Source of the DNA: Corynebacterium sp. ACRQK
GTDB taxonomy: Bacteria; Actinomycetota; Actinomycetes; Mycobacteriales; Mycobacteriaceae
DNA: 64,000 nt
Assembly: GCF_022345965.1 (NCBI RefSeq)
Contig: NZ_JAKRMU010000008.1
Coordinates: 50,577-114,576 of the forward strand
Direction: 5' to 3'
Under the pieces are notes generated by a model. The model saw only the letters and a list, made by a program, of their open reading frames with translations, was not told where the DNA came from and ran no database searches. Every line of letters begins with the position of its first letter. The stretch's first letter is position 1. Shown here in pieces: positions 50,340 through 58,030 of this stretch. Made by a program: the position numbers and the translations under genes.

Positions 50340-50697
50340 CCGCATCGAGCTCATCGGCGTGGAGGCTTTCGGCCACCACGGCGTGTTTTCGGAAGAAAAG
50401 AACACCGGCCAGAAGTTCATCGTGGACATGGTGGTGTGGACGGACTTCCGCGCCGCGGCAGATTCGGACTCGTTGGAAGACACGATCAACTACGTGCAGC
50501 TGGCCGACATCGCCGTGAACGCGGTCGAGGTGCAGGAGGGGCACGACCTGATCGAAACGCTGGCTTCGAAGATTGCCGACCAGGTTGCGGAGCTGGGCGG
50601 GGTGTACGCCGTGGAGGTCACGGTGCACAAGCCGCAGGCGCCGATCGCCCACCCGTTCGGCGACGTGCGGGTAGTGGCTCGGAGGTCCAAGCGATGA
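50332..50697 (+). CDS. folB: Dihydroneopterin aldolase
   Basis: A 121-residue enzyme cleaving dihydroneopterin to 6-hydroxymethyldihydropterin and glycolaldehyde. Typical segments: IELIGVEAFGHHGVFSEEKNTGQKFIVDMVVWTD, DSLEDTINYVQLADIA, HDLIETLASKIADQV and VEVTVHKPQAPI. GTG 50332 overlaps folP by 8 bases; the stop overlaps folK as ATGA. Translational coupling of folP-folB-folK is evident. Confidence 0.95.
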   Translation: MADRIELIGVEAFGHHGVFSEEKNTGQKFIVDMVVWTDFRAAADSDSLEDTINYVQLADIAVNAVEVQEGHDLIETLASKIADQVAELGGVYAVEVTVHKPQAPIAHPFGDVRVVARRSKR

Positions 50698-51257
50698 TCA
50701 CAGCCTTCCTGGGAATCGGTTCGAATATGCCCGGCGACGTGGGCAGCCCCACCGCACAGATCGAACGCGCCTACGAGCTGCTGGCGATGCACCCGGCCAT
50801 CGAGATCGTGGAGAAGTCGCGGATCTTCGTCACCCCGCCATGGGGTGGGGTGGAGCAGCAGGAGTTCCGCAACTCCGTGGTGGCCGTACGCACGTCGCTG
50901 GACTCGCTCGCACTGCTGCACCACTGCCAATTCGCCGAGGCCGTCGCGGGGCGGGAGCGCGAGGTCCGGTGGGGCCCGCGCACCGTCGATGTGGACATTC
51001 TTTTTTGTTTTGACGCCCAGTTCCAGCCCCTGCAATCCCAGGGAAAGTGGGGGTTTGAGCTGGTTATTCCGCACCCCTACGCCCACGAGCGGGCGTTTGT
51101 GCTGGTGCCGCTGAGCGACCTGCAGCTGGTCCGGGAACCCTGGTGTACCTTGGGCGGGCGAGGCATCCTGGAGTGGCTGGAAGATGTTGATCCGGCCGAG
51201 CGGGAGGCTATCGTCCCGGCGGATCGATCCGAACTATCGGACCCTGGCGAAGGCTAA
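50694..51257 (+). CDS. folK: 6-hydroxymethyl-7,8-dihydropterin pyrophosphokinase
   Basis: A 187-residue HPPK that transfers pyrophosphate from ATP to hydroxymethyldihydropterin. Motifs: AFLGIGSNMPGD, FVTPPWGGVEQQEFRNSVV, GPRTVDVDILF (metal aspartates) and IPHPYAHERAFVLVPL. The start ATG 50694 overlaps the folB stop; the longer frame upstream belongs to no real gene. A T-rich patch (51001-51010) precedes the second metal-binding segment and is part of a dispersed-motif copy. Last of the folate genes. Confidence 0.95.
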   Translation: MITAFLGIGSNMPGDVGSPTAQIERAYELLAMHPAIEIVEKSRIFVTPPWGGVEQQEFRNSVVAVRTSLDSLALLHHCQFAEAVAGREREVRWGPRTVDVDILFCFDAQFQPLQSQGKWGFELVIPHPYAHERAFVLVPLSDLQLVREPWCTLGGRGILEWLEDVDPAEREAIVPADRSELSDPGEG

Positions 51258-51307
51258 AGGCTAGGGCCAAAGGATAGAACCAAAGACGAGGGATAAAGAG
51301 GCAGCAC
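51256..51307 (+). repeat. Four degenerate 13-bp units between folK and DUF3180
   Basis: AAAGGCTAGGGCC, AAAGGATAGAACC, AAAGACGAGGGAT and AAAGAGGCAGCAC run from the folK stop codon exactly to the next ATG. Confidence 0.7.
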
Positions 51308-51802
51308 ATGAGCCCGCTGAAGCGCACGAAGATTTCCACGCTGGCAGTCGTGGCGATCGTGTGCGCCCTCATCGCCGGGGTCAGCACGCTGAGCTTTTAT
51401 GGAAGTTTCCCGCCGATTAAGATCACCGGCTCCGTGCCTCTGTGGATCTTTGCAATCGTGTGCGCCGTGGCGGGTTGGGTGATCCGCAAGCGCATCGGCA
51501 GCAGCAGCGGGGTGGGGATGGATCGCACGCAGATGCAGCCGACGACGGTGGTTCAGTGGCTGGCGCTCGGCCAGGCCACGGCGTGGGCCGGGTCGGTGTT
51601 CCTGGGAGTGTTCGTCGGGGTGGGAATCTATGTTCTGCCGAATGCGGGGCACCTTATGGCCGCGGAGGCCGATGTGCCGGGCGTGATTGCCGGGGCTCTG
51701 GGGGCTTTGGCAGCCGTAGTGGCCGGGGTTTGGCTGGAACGCAGCTGCGAAGCGCCACCGCCGGATGCGCCATTAACGCCCAACGGGCTCGACGTTGGGT
51801 AG
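51308..51802 (+). CDS. DUF3180 membrane protein
   Basis: A 164-residue protein with four membrane helices: about 12-34, 43-58, a third after the VQWLALGQATAWAG segment, and a fourth near VPGVIAGALGALAAVVAGVWL. DUF3180 proteins follow folK in most actinobacteria; the function is unknown. The C-terminus (ERSCEAPPPDAPLT) is short and hydrophilic. Its stop codon TAG is at the same time the start of the -10 hexamer for the next gene. Confidence 0.88.
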   Translation: MSPLKRTKISTLAVVAIVCALIAGVSTLSFYGSFPPIKITGSVPLWIFAIVCAVAGWVIRKRIGSSSGVGMDRTQMQPTTVVQWLALGQATAWAGSVFLGVFVGVGIYVLPNAGHLMAAEADVPGVIAGALGALAAVVAGVWLERSCEAPPPDAPLTPNGLDVG

Positions 51803-51805
51803 TGT
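51800..51805 (+). promoter_or_regulatory. -10 hexamer of the DUF6779 gene overlapping a stop codon
   Basis: TAGTGT ends 7 bases before ATG 51813. Its first three bases are the DUF3180 stop. Confidence 0.5.
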
Positions 51806-51812
51806 GTTGTCC

Positions 51813-52931
51813 ATGAGCTTCCAGCAGTCCCCTAAGCCACAGCAGTCTCACCAGCCGCAGTCGCAGCCCTTCGACGGGCACCAGTCCCCGGAATCCCTGG
51901 GATACGACGACTCCGCGCGTCAGGGCTCGGACTTTCAGGGCTCCGACTTCCAGGGATCTTCCGTGGCTTCCAACGAGCCTTCGGGACTCTCCCGCTTCCT
52001 GATGTTTGGCCTGGTGGTGCTGGCGCTGCTGGCCAGCGTGCTGATGCTGTTTATGGATTCCGATGGCTGGCTGAAGGTGGCGCTTATCGCTGCCCTCTGG
52101 GCTGCCTTCTTCGGCGTGGTGTTGGTGCTGCGATACTCGGGTGCTTTGAAGCTGGCGCGCGAGCAGGCCGAGAACCAGGAGAGTTACTTCCAGTCGCAGC
52201 TGGAGCATGAGCGTGCTCAGCTGGAAAGGCGCGAGGCTGCGACGCAGGCAAAGTACGCGGCGGAGGCCAAGAAGTCCCAGGATCAGCGAGATAAGCACCT
52301 GGCGGAGCTGCGTGCGGAGCTGGCTCACATGCGCAAGCAGCTCTCGGAGCTGACCGGCGAGGACTTCGACGAGGGCGAGCAGCGCGCAGTGCGTGCGACC
52401 GCCGAGCGAGTCCGCGAGCTGGGACATAGCGTCGGCGGCCAGGCGCTACAAACTGCAGGCCGCCCGGCGCACCAGTCGGCAGGCCAGCAGCAGCCGGGCC
52501 AGCAAGCACAGCCACACAAGGCACAGCACCGCAGTAAGCCGAAGTTCAACACTGGCACTTTCGCTGCCGTGAACTGGACCGGCCAGGATTCCGAGGAGAC
52601 CTCCCAGCTGCCGCTGGTCGTGGACACTACCGCGATGGACGAGGCCAAGCGCGCAGAGCACAAGGTCGCTCAGCAAAAGACCACTCAGCCGAAGCCCGCG
52701 CAGAAGCGCCGCGCTCAGATGCCGAGCGCAGAGGCCGTTCGTCCCAACCATGCCAGCACCGGCGCCGCCCAGGAAGCTGGCGCCCAAGACGCTGACGCGA
52801 AGCAGGCTGAGCAGGCTAAGGAGCAGGCTGGGTCGACGGGAACCACCCACGGTCGCCGTCGCGCCGACGAAGTGGAAAATGGCCTTACAGTCGCGGAACT
52901 GATGCAGCGCTTCAAGAATCGAGAGAAGTAA
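51813..52931 (+). CDS. DUF6779-type membrane protein with coiled coil
   Basis: A 372-residue protein. The first ~50 residues are Gln/Ser/Pro-rich, followed by two hydrophobic helices (FLMFGLVVLALLASVLMLFM and VALIAALWAAFFGVVLVLR). A predicted coiled coil follows (LAREQAENQESYFQSQLEHERAQLERREAATQAKYAAEAKK...LAELRAELAHMRKQL), then a long Ala/Gln/Lys-rich low-complexity region and a conserved end (GLTVAELMQRFKNREK). Proteins of this layout occur at this place in corynebacteria and mycobacteria; function is unknown, perhaps envelope- or division-related. A leaderless start is predicted. Confidence 0.8.
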   Translation: MSFQQSPKPQQSHQPQSQPFDGHQSPESLGYDDSARQGSDFQGSDFQGSSVASNEPSGLSRFLMFGLVVLALLASVLMLFMDSDGWLKVALIAALWAAFFGVVLVLRYSGALKLAREQAENQESYFQSQLEHERAQLERREAATQAKYAAEAKKSQDQRDKHLAELRAELAHMRKQLSELTGEDFDEGEQRAVRATAERVRELGHSVGGQALQTAGRPAHQSAGQQQPGQQAQPHKAQHRSKPKFNTGTFAAVNWTGQDSEETSQLPLVVDTTAMDEAKRAEHKVAQQKTTQPKPAQKRRAQMPSAEAVRPNHASTGAAQEAGAQDADAKQAEQAKEQAGSTGTTHGRRRADEVENGLTVAELMQRFKNREK

Positions 52932-52940
52932 AAACCACCT

Positions 52941-53846
52941 GTGACAGGCCCGGAAACTAACTCGGACATTCAACAGCCACGCCTTTCCGTCGGCATCATC
53001 TCCGCCGGGAAAGTAGGCGTGGCTTTGGCGGAGGCCTTCGCACGCGCCGGCCACCACGTGCATGGCATCTATGCGCATTCGGAGCGTTCGGAAGAGTTGG
53101 CGTCACAAAGAATCCCGAACCTCCCCCGCATCAACCTAGACAGCACCGCCCATGCCGCGCTCGTGGTGCTGGCGGTGCCGGATCCGAAGCTTCCCGAAGT
53201 GGTAGAAGAAGTCGCGCAGCACACGCGCGATGGGCAGATCGTGGCGCATGTCTCCGGGGCGTTTGGTTGCGAGATCCTGCAGCCAATCACCGATACCGGC
53301 GCGCTGCCGCTGGCTCTGCATCCGGCGATGACCTTCACCGGAACCCCCGTCGATAGCGAGCGGCTGGACGGCTGTGCGTGGGGAGTAACCAGCGATTCCG
53401 AGGTCGGCGACGTGGTCGCGCAAACACTCGTGGCCAGCCTGGGAGGTGTCCCCGTTGCCATCCCCGAACACCACCGGGCGGCCTATCACGCGGCAATGGC
53501 GCACGCGGCCAACCACCTGGTGACCCTACTGACGGATGCCCAGGAGATTCTGGACCGCGTAATGGAAGCGCCAGGGGAGAGCCCCGATAGCGCCCTACTG
53601 CTGCGCCGAATCGCCCACGCCGCGGTGGATAACGCGCTGGACAAGCGCATCGACGGGCTGACCGGCCCAGTCGCCCGCGACGATGCGGAGGCGGTGATGC
53701 GCCACCGCGCAGCGCTGCGGGAGCTGGGGGACGGGGCAGATTCAGCCGCGGAAGGGCCAGCAGAGGCCGCCTACACCGCGATGGCCCGCCGCACTGCACT
53801 TAAAGCGGGGGCTATTGAGGTCGAAAGACTGCTGGATCTAGAGTAA
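52941..53846 (+). CDS. Rossmann-fold DUF2520 protein
   Basis: A 301-residue oxidoreductase-like protein. The N-terminal NAD(P) fold reads VGIISAGKVGVALAEAFARAGHHVHGIYAHS, with VVLAVPDPKLPEVVEEVA and VAHVSGAFGCEIL, LHPAMTFTG. The C-terminal helical DUF2520 domain follows (YHAAMAHAANHLVTLLTDAQEIL). It resembles ketopantoate/pyrroline-carboxylate reductases and lies directly before panC, as in mycobacteria. A role in pantothenate synthesis (ketopantoate reduction) is attractive but unproven. GTG 52941. A dispersed-motif copy at 53099 encodes ASQRIP at a site of low conservation. Confidence 0.85.
   Translation: MTGPETNSDIQQPRLSVGIISAGKVGVALAEAFARAGHHVHGIYAHSERSEELASQRIPNLPRINLDSTAHAALVVLAVPDPKLPEVVEEVAQHTRDGQIVAHVSGAFGCEILQPITDTGALPLALHPAMTFTGTPVDSERLDGCAWGVTSDSEVGDVVAQTLVASLGGVPVAIPEHHRAAYHAAMAHAANHLVTLLTDAQEILDRVMEAPGESPDSALLLRRIAHAAVDNALDKRIDGLTGPVARDDAEAVMRHRAALRELGDGADSAAEGPAEAAYTAMARRTALKAGAIEVERLLDLE
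53099..53114 (+). repeat. Dispersed motif copy GGCGTCACAAAGAATC in the DUF2520 gene
   Basis: Identical over 16 bases to the non-coding copy at 7546. It is read here as Ala-Ser-Gln-Arg, a different frame from the folP copy. Confidence 0.8.
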
Positions 53847-53851
53847 GAGCC

Positions 53852-54772
53852 ATGACGTTCACACCTGGCCAAGCAGAGGTTTTCACTGAGATTGAGAAGA
53901 TCGGGCAGCTCACCCGCGCCATGCGCAAGGCGGGCCGCCCCGTGGCGCTGGTGCCCACGATGGGCGCGCTGCACGAGGGGCACCTCTCACTGGTGCAGGC
54001 CGCCCAGCAGATACCGGGCGCACTGGTTGTGGTCAGCATTTTCGTGAACCCCCTGCAGTTCGCCGAGGGAGAGGACCTGGATGCCTACCCCCGCACCCTC
54101 GACGAGGACGTCGCGAAACTGAAAGCCGCGGGCGTGGACGCGGTATTCGCCCCCAACCCCCGCGAGATGTACCCCAACGGCCCGCGCACGACTATCCACC
54201 CGGGCGAAGCCGGCAGCATTCTGGAGGGCGCCCATCGCCCGACTCACTTTGCGGGCGTGCTGACGGTGGTGAACAAGCTCTTCACCATCACGCACTGCGA
54301 CCACGCCTTCTTCGGGGAGAAGGACTACCAGCAGCTGCTGCTGATCCAGCAGATGGTCACGGACCTGAACATGGAGGTGCAGGTCCACGGCGTGCCGATC
54401 GTGCGCGAGGCCGATGGCCTGGCGAAGTCCTCCCGCAACGTCTACCTTTCCGACGAGGAGCGCGAGCTCGCCCTCACTCTGTCCGCCGCCCTGACTGCCG
54501 GCGCTTTCGTGGCCGAGCAGGGCTCTGCGGCAGTGCTGCAGACTGCTGGATCTATTCTGGACGCCGCCTCGGGCGTGGACGTCGACTATCTTGAGCTGCG
54601 CGGTACGGATCTTTCCGACACCCCGGAGGACGGCGAGGCCCGCCTGCTGGTGGCGGCGCGCGTTGGGACCACGCGCCTGATCGACAATGTGGGCGTCCCC
54701 CTGGGCACCGGCTTCAAGGGGCTGGATGACGGCGGCGAAGGCAGCGCACCTGCCGACAACGCTGGCGAGTAG
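53852..54772 (+). CDS. panC: Pantothenate synthetase
   Basis: A 306-residue ligase forming pantothenate from pantoate, beta-alanine and ATP. The HIGH-like motif is in VPTMGALHEGHLSLV (34-48, His41 and His44); also FVNPLQF, FFGEKDYQQLLLIQQM and SSRNVYLS. ATG 53852 lies five bases after the DUF2520 stop. panD, giving beta-alanine, is in the same window at 60527 but separated by the galactose genes. The C-terminus has a short acidic extension whose codons end in a 10-bp tandem repeat. Confidence 0.95.
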   Translation: MTFTPGQAEVFTEIEKIGQLTRAMRKAGRPVALVPTMGALHEGHLSLVQAAQQIPGALVVVSIFVNPLQFAEGEDLDAYPRTLDEDVAKLKAAGVDAVFAPNPREMYPNGPRTTIHPGEAGSILEGAHRPTHFAGVLTVVNKLFTITHCDHAFFGEKDYQQLLLIQQMVTDLNMEVQVHGVPIVREADGLAKSSRNVYLSDEERELALTLSAALTAGAFVAEQGSAAVLQTAGSILDAASGVDVDYLELRGTDLSDTPEDGEARLLVAARVGTTRLIDNVGVPLGTGFKGLDDGGEGSAPADNAGE

Positions 54773-54806
54773 AGCTGAGCAGAACTGAGTAGAGCTGAGT
54801 AGAACC
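54767..54806 (+). repeat. 10-bp tandem repeat at the panC stop
   Basis: Four units: GAGTAGAGCT, GAGCAGAACT, GAGTAGAGCT, GAGTAGAACC. The panC stop TAG lies in the first and the next ATG follows directly. Confidence 0.85.
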
Positions 54807-55775
54807 ATGAGCGACGATCTAGACACCCTGCAGCGACACTCGCACCCCTTCGTGGACATTTCAGCTGGGGAGTACCGCGCCAGCATCTCTACCTTCGGTC
54901 GCGGGCTGCGCAGCCTGGAGTACGCGGGCAAGCCCCTGGTGGTTTCCTACCCAGAGGGCGCCTACCCGCCGCTATCCTCCGGAATTGTGCTGGCCCCATG
55001 GCCGAACCGCACTGCCGATGGGGTCTTCGCCCACGACGGCGTGCTGCACCGTTTGGACATCACGGAGCCGGGCCGCGCCACCGCGATCCACGGATTCGTG
55101 GGGCAGATGGCCTGGCACGTTGCCGACCAAGGCGAGGACTTCGTGGCGCTGGAGCTGTCCACCGGCCTGCGCCAGGGATGGCCGTGGCCGCTGCGCATGC
55201 GGGTGACGTGGTTCCTCGACGCGAATGAGGGGCTGCGTGCCGCCTTCGACGTCCGCAACGAGGCCGATGCTTCCTGCCCCTTCGGCCTGGGCTGGCACCC
55301 CTACCTGAGTGCCCTGGGAGCTCCGCTGGATGACTGCGTGCTGCACCTGCCTGTCGGCACGAATCTGCCTTTGGATTCTGTGCGTAATCTGCCGGCCGGC
55401 CCGGAGTTTCCGGCTTGCCGGGTGCTTCCGGACCTGGATACCGGCCAGCGCATGGCCGGGGTGTGGCTGGACCACTGCTTCGGCGGTATCAGTGCGCAGG
55501 AGGATGCGCCGTCCGAGGCGCGCCTGCTCAACCCGGACGGCGAGGGCGTGCGTCTATGGGTAGGCGAGGGCTTCAACTGGTTTCAGGTGTTCACTGCCGA
55601 CCCAGCCCGCCGCGAGGGCTACCCCGGTGTGGGGCGGGCCCTGGCCGTCGAACCGATGACGTGCCCGCCGGACGCACTACGCTCCGGTCGAGACCTCATT
55701 CGCCTACAACCAGGCGAAAAACACAGCTTCGAATGTGGAATTTCTTTTGTTCCGAGTGAGGGCGTCACAAATTAG
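54807..55775 (+). CDS. Aldose 1-epimerase family protein (GalM-like)
   Basis: A 322-residue beta-sandwich sugar mutarotase. Recognisable parts: PFVDISAGEYRASISTFGRGLRSLEYAGKPLVVSY, LAPWPNRTADGVF, HGFVGQMAWHV with the catalytic-type His, GLGWHPYL and the late AVEPMTCPPDAL. It precedes a Na+/solute symporter and galT-galK, so it probably equilibrates galactose anomers for GalK. The last codons lie in a dispersed-motif copy (GVTN then stop, 55761). The spacer to panC is a tandem repeat without an obvious promoter, so read-through from panC is possible. Confidence 0.88.
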   Translation: MSDDLDTLQRHSHPFVDISAGEYRASISTFGRGLRSLEYAGKPLVVSYPEGAYPPLSSGIVLAPWPNRTADGVFAHDGVLHRLDITEPGRATAIHGFVGQMAWHVADQGEDFVALELSTGLRQGWPWPLRMRVTWFLDANEGLRAAFDVRNEADASCPFGLGWHPYLSALGAPLDDCVLHLPVGTNLPLDSVRNLPAGPEFPACRVLPDLDTGQRMAGVWLDHCFGGISAQEDAPSEARLLNPDGEGVRLWVGEGFNWFQVFTADPARREGYPGVGRALAVEPMTCPPDALRSGRDLIRLQPGEKHSFECGISFVPSEGVTN

Positions 55776-55777
55776 AA
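55761..55777 (+). repeat. Dispersed motif copy spanning a gene end
   Basis: GGCGTCACAAATTAG supplies the last codons and stop of the epimerase gene and runs on into an A-rich tract. Confidence 0.65.
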
Positions 55778-55921
55778 AAAGTACTTTTGGAAATAGAAAA
55801 AAATTTCCGTTAGTACGCCCCGCGGCGTTAGAATACGAGATGCATAAAGTATCCAATAGTTTCCGTCGCTGGTAGTTGAAAAATAAGACGATTGGCGCCT
55901 GGGACGGGAACATGACGTTCC
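55777..55921 (+). promoter_or_regulatory. Control region of the symporter/gal genes
   Basis: A perfect palindrome AAAAGTACTTTT (55777-55788), an inverted repeat GGAAAT-N8-ATTTCC (55789-55808), a TAGAAT hexamer (55829-55834) and a GGAAC-N5-GTTCC stem (55907-55921) shortly before the ribosome binding site. The region is strongly A+T-rich. No GlxR/CRP box was found. Confidence 0.5.
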
Positions 55922-55936
55922 TGGAGGTTCGCAGCT

Positions 55937-57592
55937 ATGACAGCTGAAGGACTACGCCTGGACGCAAGCTGGGTAGACTACGCGCTGGTCGCCCTATACT
56001 TCGCGTTCGTCCTGGGCATCGGTTGGGCAGCAAAGTCCAAAGTGTCCAGCTCAATTGACTTCTTCCTCTCCGGCCGCTCGCTACCCGCATGGGTGACGGG
56101 CCTGGCCTTCATCTCCGCCAACCTGGGCGCCGTAGAAATCGTGGGCCACTCGGCCAACGGCGTGCAGTACGGCTTCGAAACCATGCACTATTTCTGGATC
56201 GGCGCGATCCCAGCAATGGTGTTCCTCGGCATCGTGATGATGCCCTTCTACTACGGCTCCAAGGTGCGTTCCGTGCCGGAGTTCATGCTCCGCCGCTTCG
56301 GCAAGGGCGCACACCTGGTCAACGGCCTCTCTTTCGCCGTAGCCCAGCTGCTGATTGCCGGTGTGAACCTATTGCTGCTGGCCAAGGTGGTTAACTCCCT
56401 GCTCGGCTGGCCGCTGTGGGTCACGCTGGTGGTGGCCGCGGCAATCGTGCTGTCGTACATCACCCTCGGTGGCCTTTCCGCCGCCATCTACAACGAAGTT
56501 CTGCAGTTCTTCGTGATCATCGCGGCCCTGCTGCCGCTGACGATGATCGGCCTGCACCAAGTCGGCGGCTGGTCCGGCCTGCAGGAGAAGGTAGCGGACC
56601 CGTCGCACTTCCACACCTGGCCGGGCACTGAGATCTCGGGCTTCGATAACCCGATCGTCTCGGCCATCGGCCTGGTCTTCGGCCTGGGCTTCGTGCTGTC
56701 CTTCGGTTACTGGACCACCAACTTCGTGGAGGTGCAGCGCTCCATGGCAGCCGATTCGCTGTCGTCTGCGCGCAAGACCCCGATCATCGGTGCGTTCCCG
56801 AAGATGTTCATCCCGTTCCTGGTGGTCATCCCGGGCATGGTCGCGGGCGCTACAGTCACCCCGATCATGGATGGTTCCGCCGAGCCGAACGACGCGATCC
56901 TGTACCTGATGCGCGACCTGCTGCCGAACGGCCTGCTGGGCGTGGCTATCGCGGGTCTGCTGGCCGCGTTCATGGCCGGCATGGCGGCTAATATTTCCGC
57001 CTTCAACACCGTGTTCTCCTTCGACATCTGGGAGTCCTACATCGTCAAGGATCGCGACGACGAGTACTACCTCAAGGTCGGCCGTATCGCGACCGTCGGC
57101 GCCACCGTCATTGCCGTGTTCACCGCCCTGCTGGCCTCCAACTTCGGCAATATCATGGACTACCTGCAGACGCTGTTCGGCTTCTTCAACGCGCCGCTGT
57201 TCGCCACCTTCATCCTGGGTATGTTCTGGAAGCGCATGACGCCCACCGCAGGTTGGGTGGGCCTCGTTTCCGGTACAGGTGTGGCAATCGTCTACTGGGC
57301 TGTGGCCACCTTCGGCAGCACCGACGCAACGTTCTTCAACCTGCCGGGTCAGGGTACGGCCTTCGTTGCCGCCTCCCTGGCGTTCGTCACGGACATCATC
57401 GCCTCCGTCCTGGTCTCCCTGGTCACCGAGCCGAAGCCGGACGAGGAGCTGGTGGGCTTCGTCAAGTCCGTCACCCCGAAGGAAAACCTCACGGACGCCG
57501 CCGAGGCCACCCTGCCGTGGTACCGCCGCACCGTCCCGCTGGGTATCCTCTGCCTGGTTATGGCACTTGTCCTCAACATCGTGTTCGCCTAA
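55937..57592 (+). CDS. Sodium/solute symporter (SSS family), probable galactose importer
   Basis: A 551-residue transporter with about 14 membrane helices. The SSS features are present: FFLSGRSLPAWVTGLAFISANLGAVEIVGHSANGVQYG at helices 1-2, VPEFMLRRFG, and YWTTNFVEVQRSMAADSLSSARKTPIIGAFPKMFIP. Its length and pattern resemble the SglT (Na+/galactose-glucose) branch. The context of epimerase, galT and galK supports galactose as substrate, though specificity is inferred. GGAGG lies 10 bases before ATG 55937. It is followed by a small membrane protein and a terminator. Confidence 0.88.
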   Translation: MTAEGLRLDASWVDYALVALYFAFVLGIGWAAKSKVSSSIDFFLSGRSLPAWVTGLAFISANLGAVEIVGHSANGVQYGFETMHYFWIGAIPAMVFLGIVMMPFYYGSKVRSVPEFMLRRFGKGAHLVNGLSFAVAQLLIAGVNLLLLAKVVNSLLGWPLWVTLVVAAAIVLSYITLGGLSAAIYNEVLQFFVIIAALLPLTMIGLHQVGGWSGLQEKVADPSHFHTWPGTEISGFDNPIVSAIGLVFGLGFVLSFGYWTTNFVEVQRSMAADSLSSARKTPIIGAFPKMFIPFLVVIPGMVAGATVTPIMDGSAEPNDAILYLMRDLLPNGLLGVAIAGLLAAFMAGMAANISAFNTVFSFDIWESYIVKDRDDEYYLKVGRIATVGATVIAVFTALLASNFGNIMDYLQTLFGFFNAPLFATFILGMFWKRMTPTAGWVGLVSGTGVAIVYWAVATFGSTDATFFNLPGQGTAFVAASLAFVTDIIASVLVSLVTEPKPDEELVGFVKSVTPKENLTDAAEATLPWYRRTVPLGILCLVMALVLNIVFA

Positions 57593-57629
57593 GAGCGCTT
57601 AAACTTTCAGAAAGGAGTGAACGGACACA

Positions 57630-57956
57630 ATGGCTAACAACACGGCTAAGAAAACCAAGCGTTCCCACATGGCCGGAGCTTTCGACATCCGCAACGTCAT
57701 CGGCTCCCTCATGGGGCTGTACGGACTTGTGCTTTTGATCAGTTACTTCCTGCTGGACCCGGGCATGGATGTGACCACCGGCGAGCCGAAGAACGAAACG
57801 TATAACCTGGTCTGCGGGCTTGCCATGGTTGCTGTGGCGGCGGTCTTCTTCCTGTGGACCAAGCTGGATCCAGTCAAGATTGACGAACCAGTTGAAACTG
57901 CTGAGTCTGCAGATCCCGCCGACTCCGCCGACTCACCGGCCTCGCAATCTAAGTAA
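57630..57956 (+). CDS. Small two-helix membrane protein
   Basis: A 108-residue protein with a basic N-terminus (NNTAKKTKRSHM), two hydrophobic helices (VIGSLMGLYGLVLLISYFLLD and LVCGLAMVAVAAVFFLWTKLD) and an acidic, Ala/Asp/Ser-rich tail with repeated ESADPADSADSPAS-like units. AAAGGAG precedes the ATG. It lies between the symporter and a terminator and is probably co-transcribed with the symporter, perhaps as an accessory subunit like the small partners of some SSS carriers. No specific family recognised. Confidence 0.75.
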   Translation: MANNTAKKTKRSHMAGAFDIRNVIGSLMGLYGLVLLISYFLLDPGMDVTTGEPKNETYNLVCGLAMVAVAAVFFLWTKLDPVKIDEPVETAESADPADSADSPASQSK

Positions 57957-57964
57957 CCACACTT

Positions 57965-57993
57965 GCCCGCCTCACCCGGAGGCGGGCATTTTT
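57965..57993 (+). terminator. Rho-independent terminator after the symporter unit
   Basis: A 9-bp perfect stem GCCCGCCTC/GAGGCGGGC with a 5-base loop, then ATTTTT. Confidence 0.95.
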
Positions 57994-58030
57994 AAACTAA
58001 GCACCATCCCACCCAAGGACTTTCTAGGAA

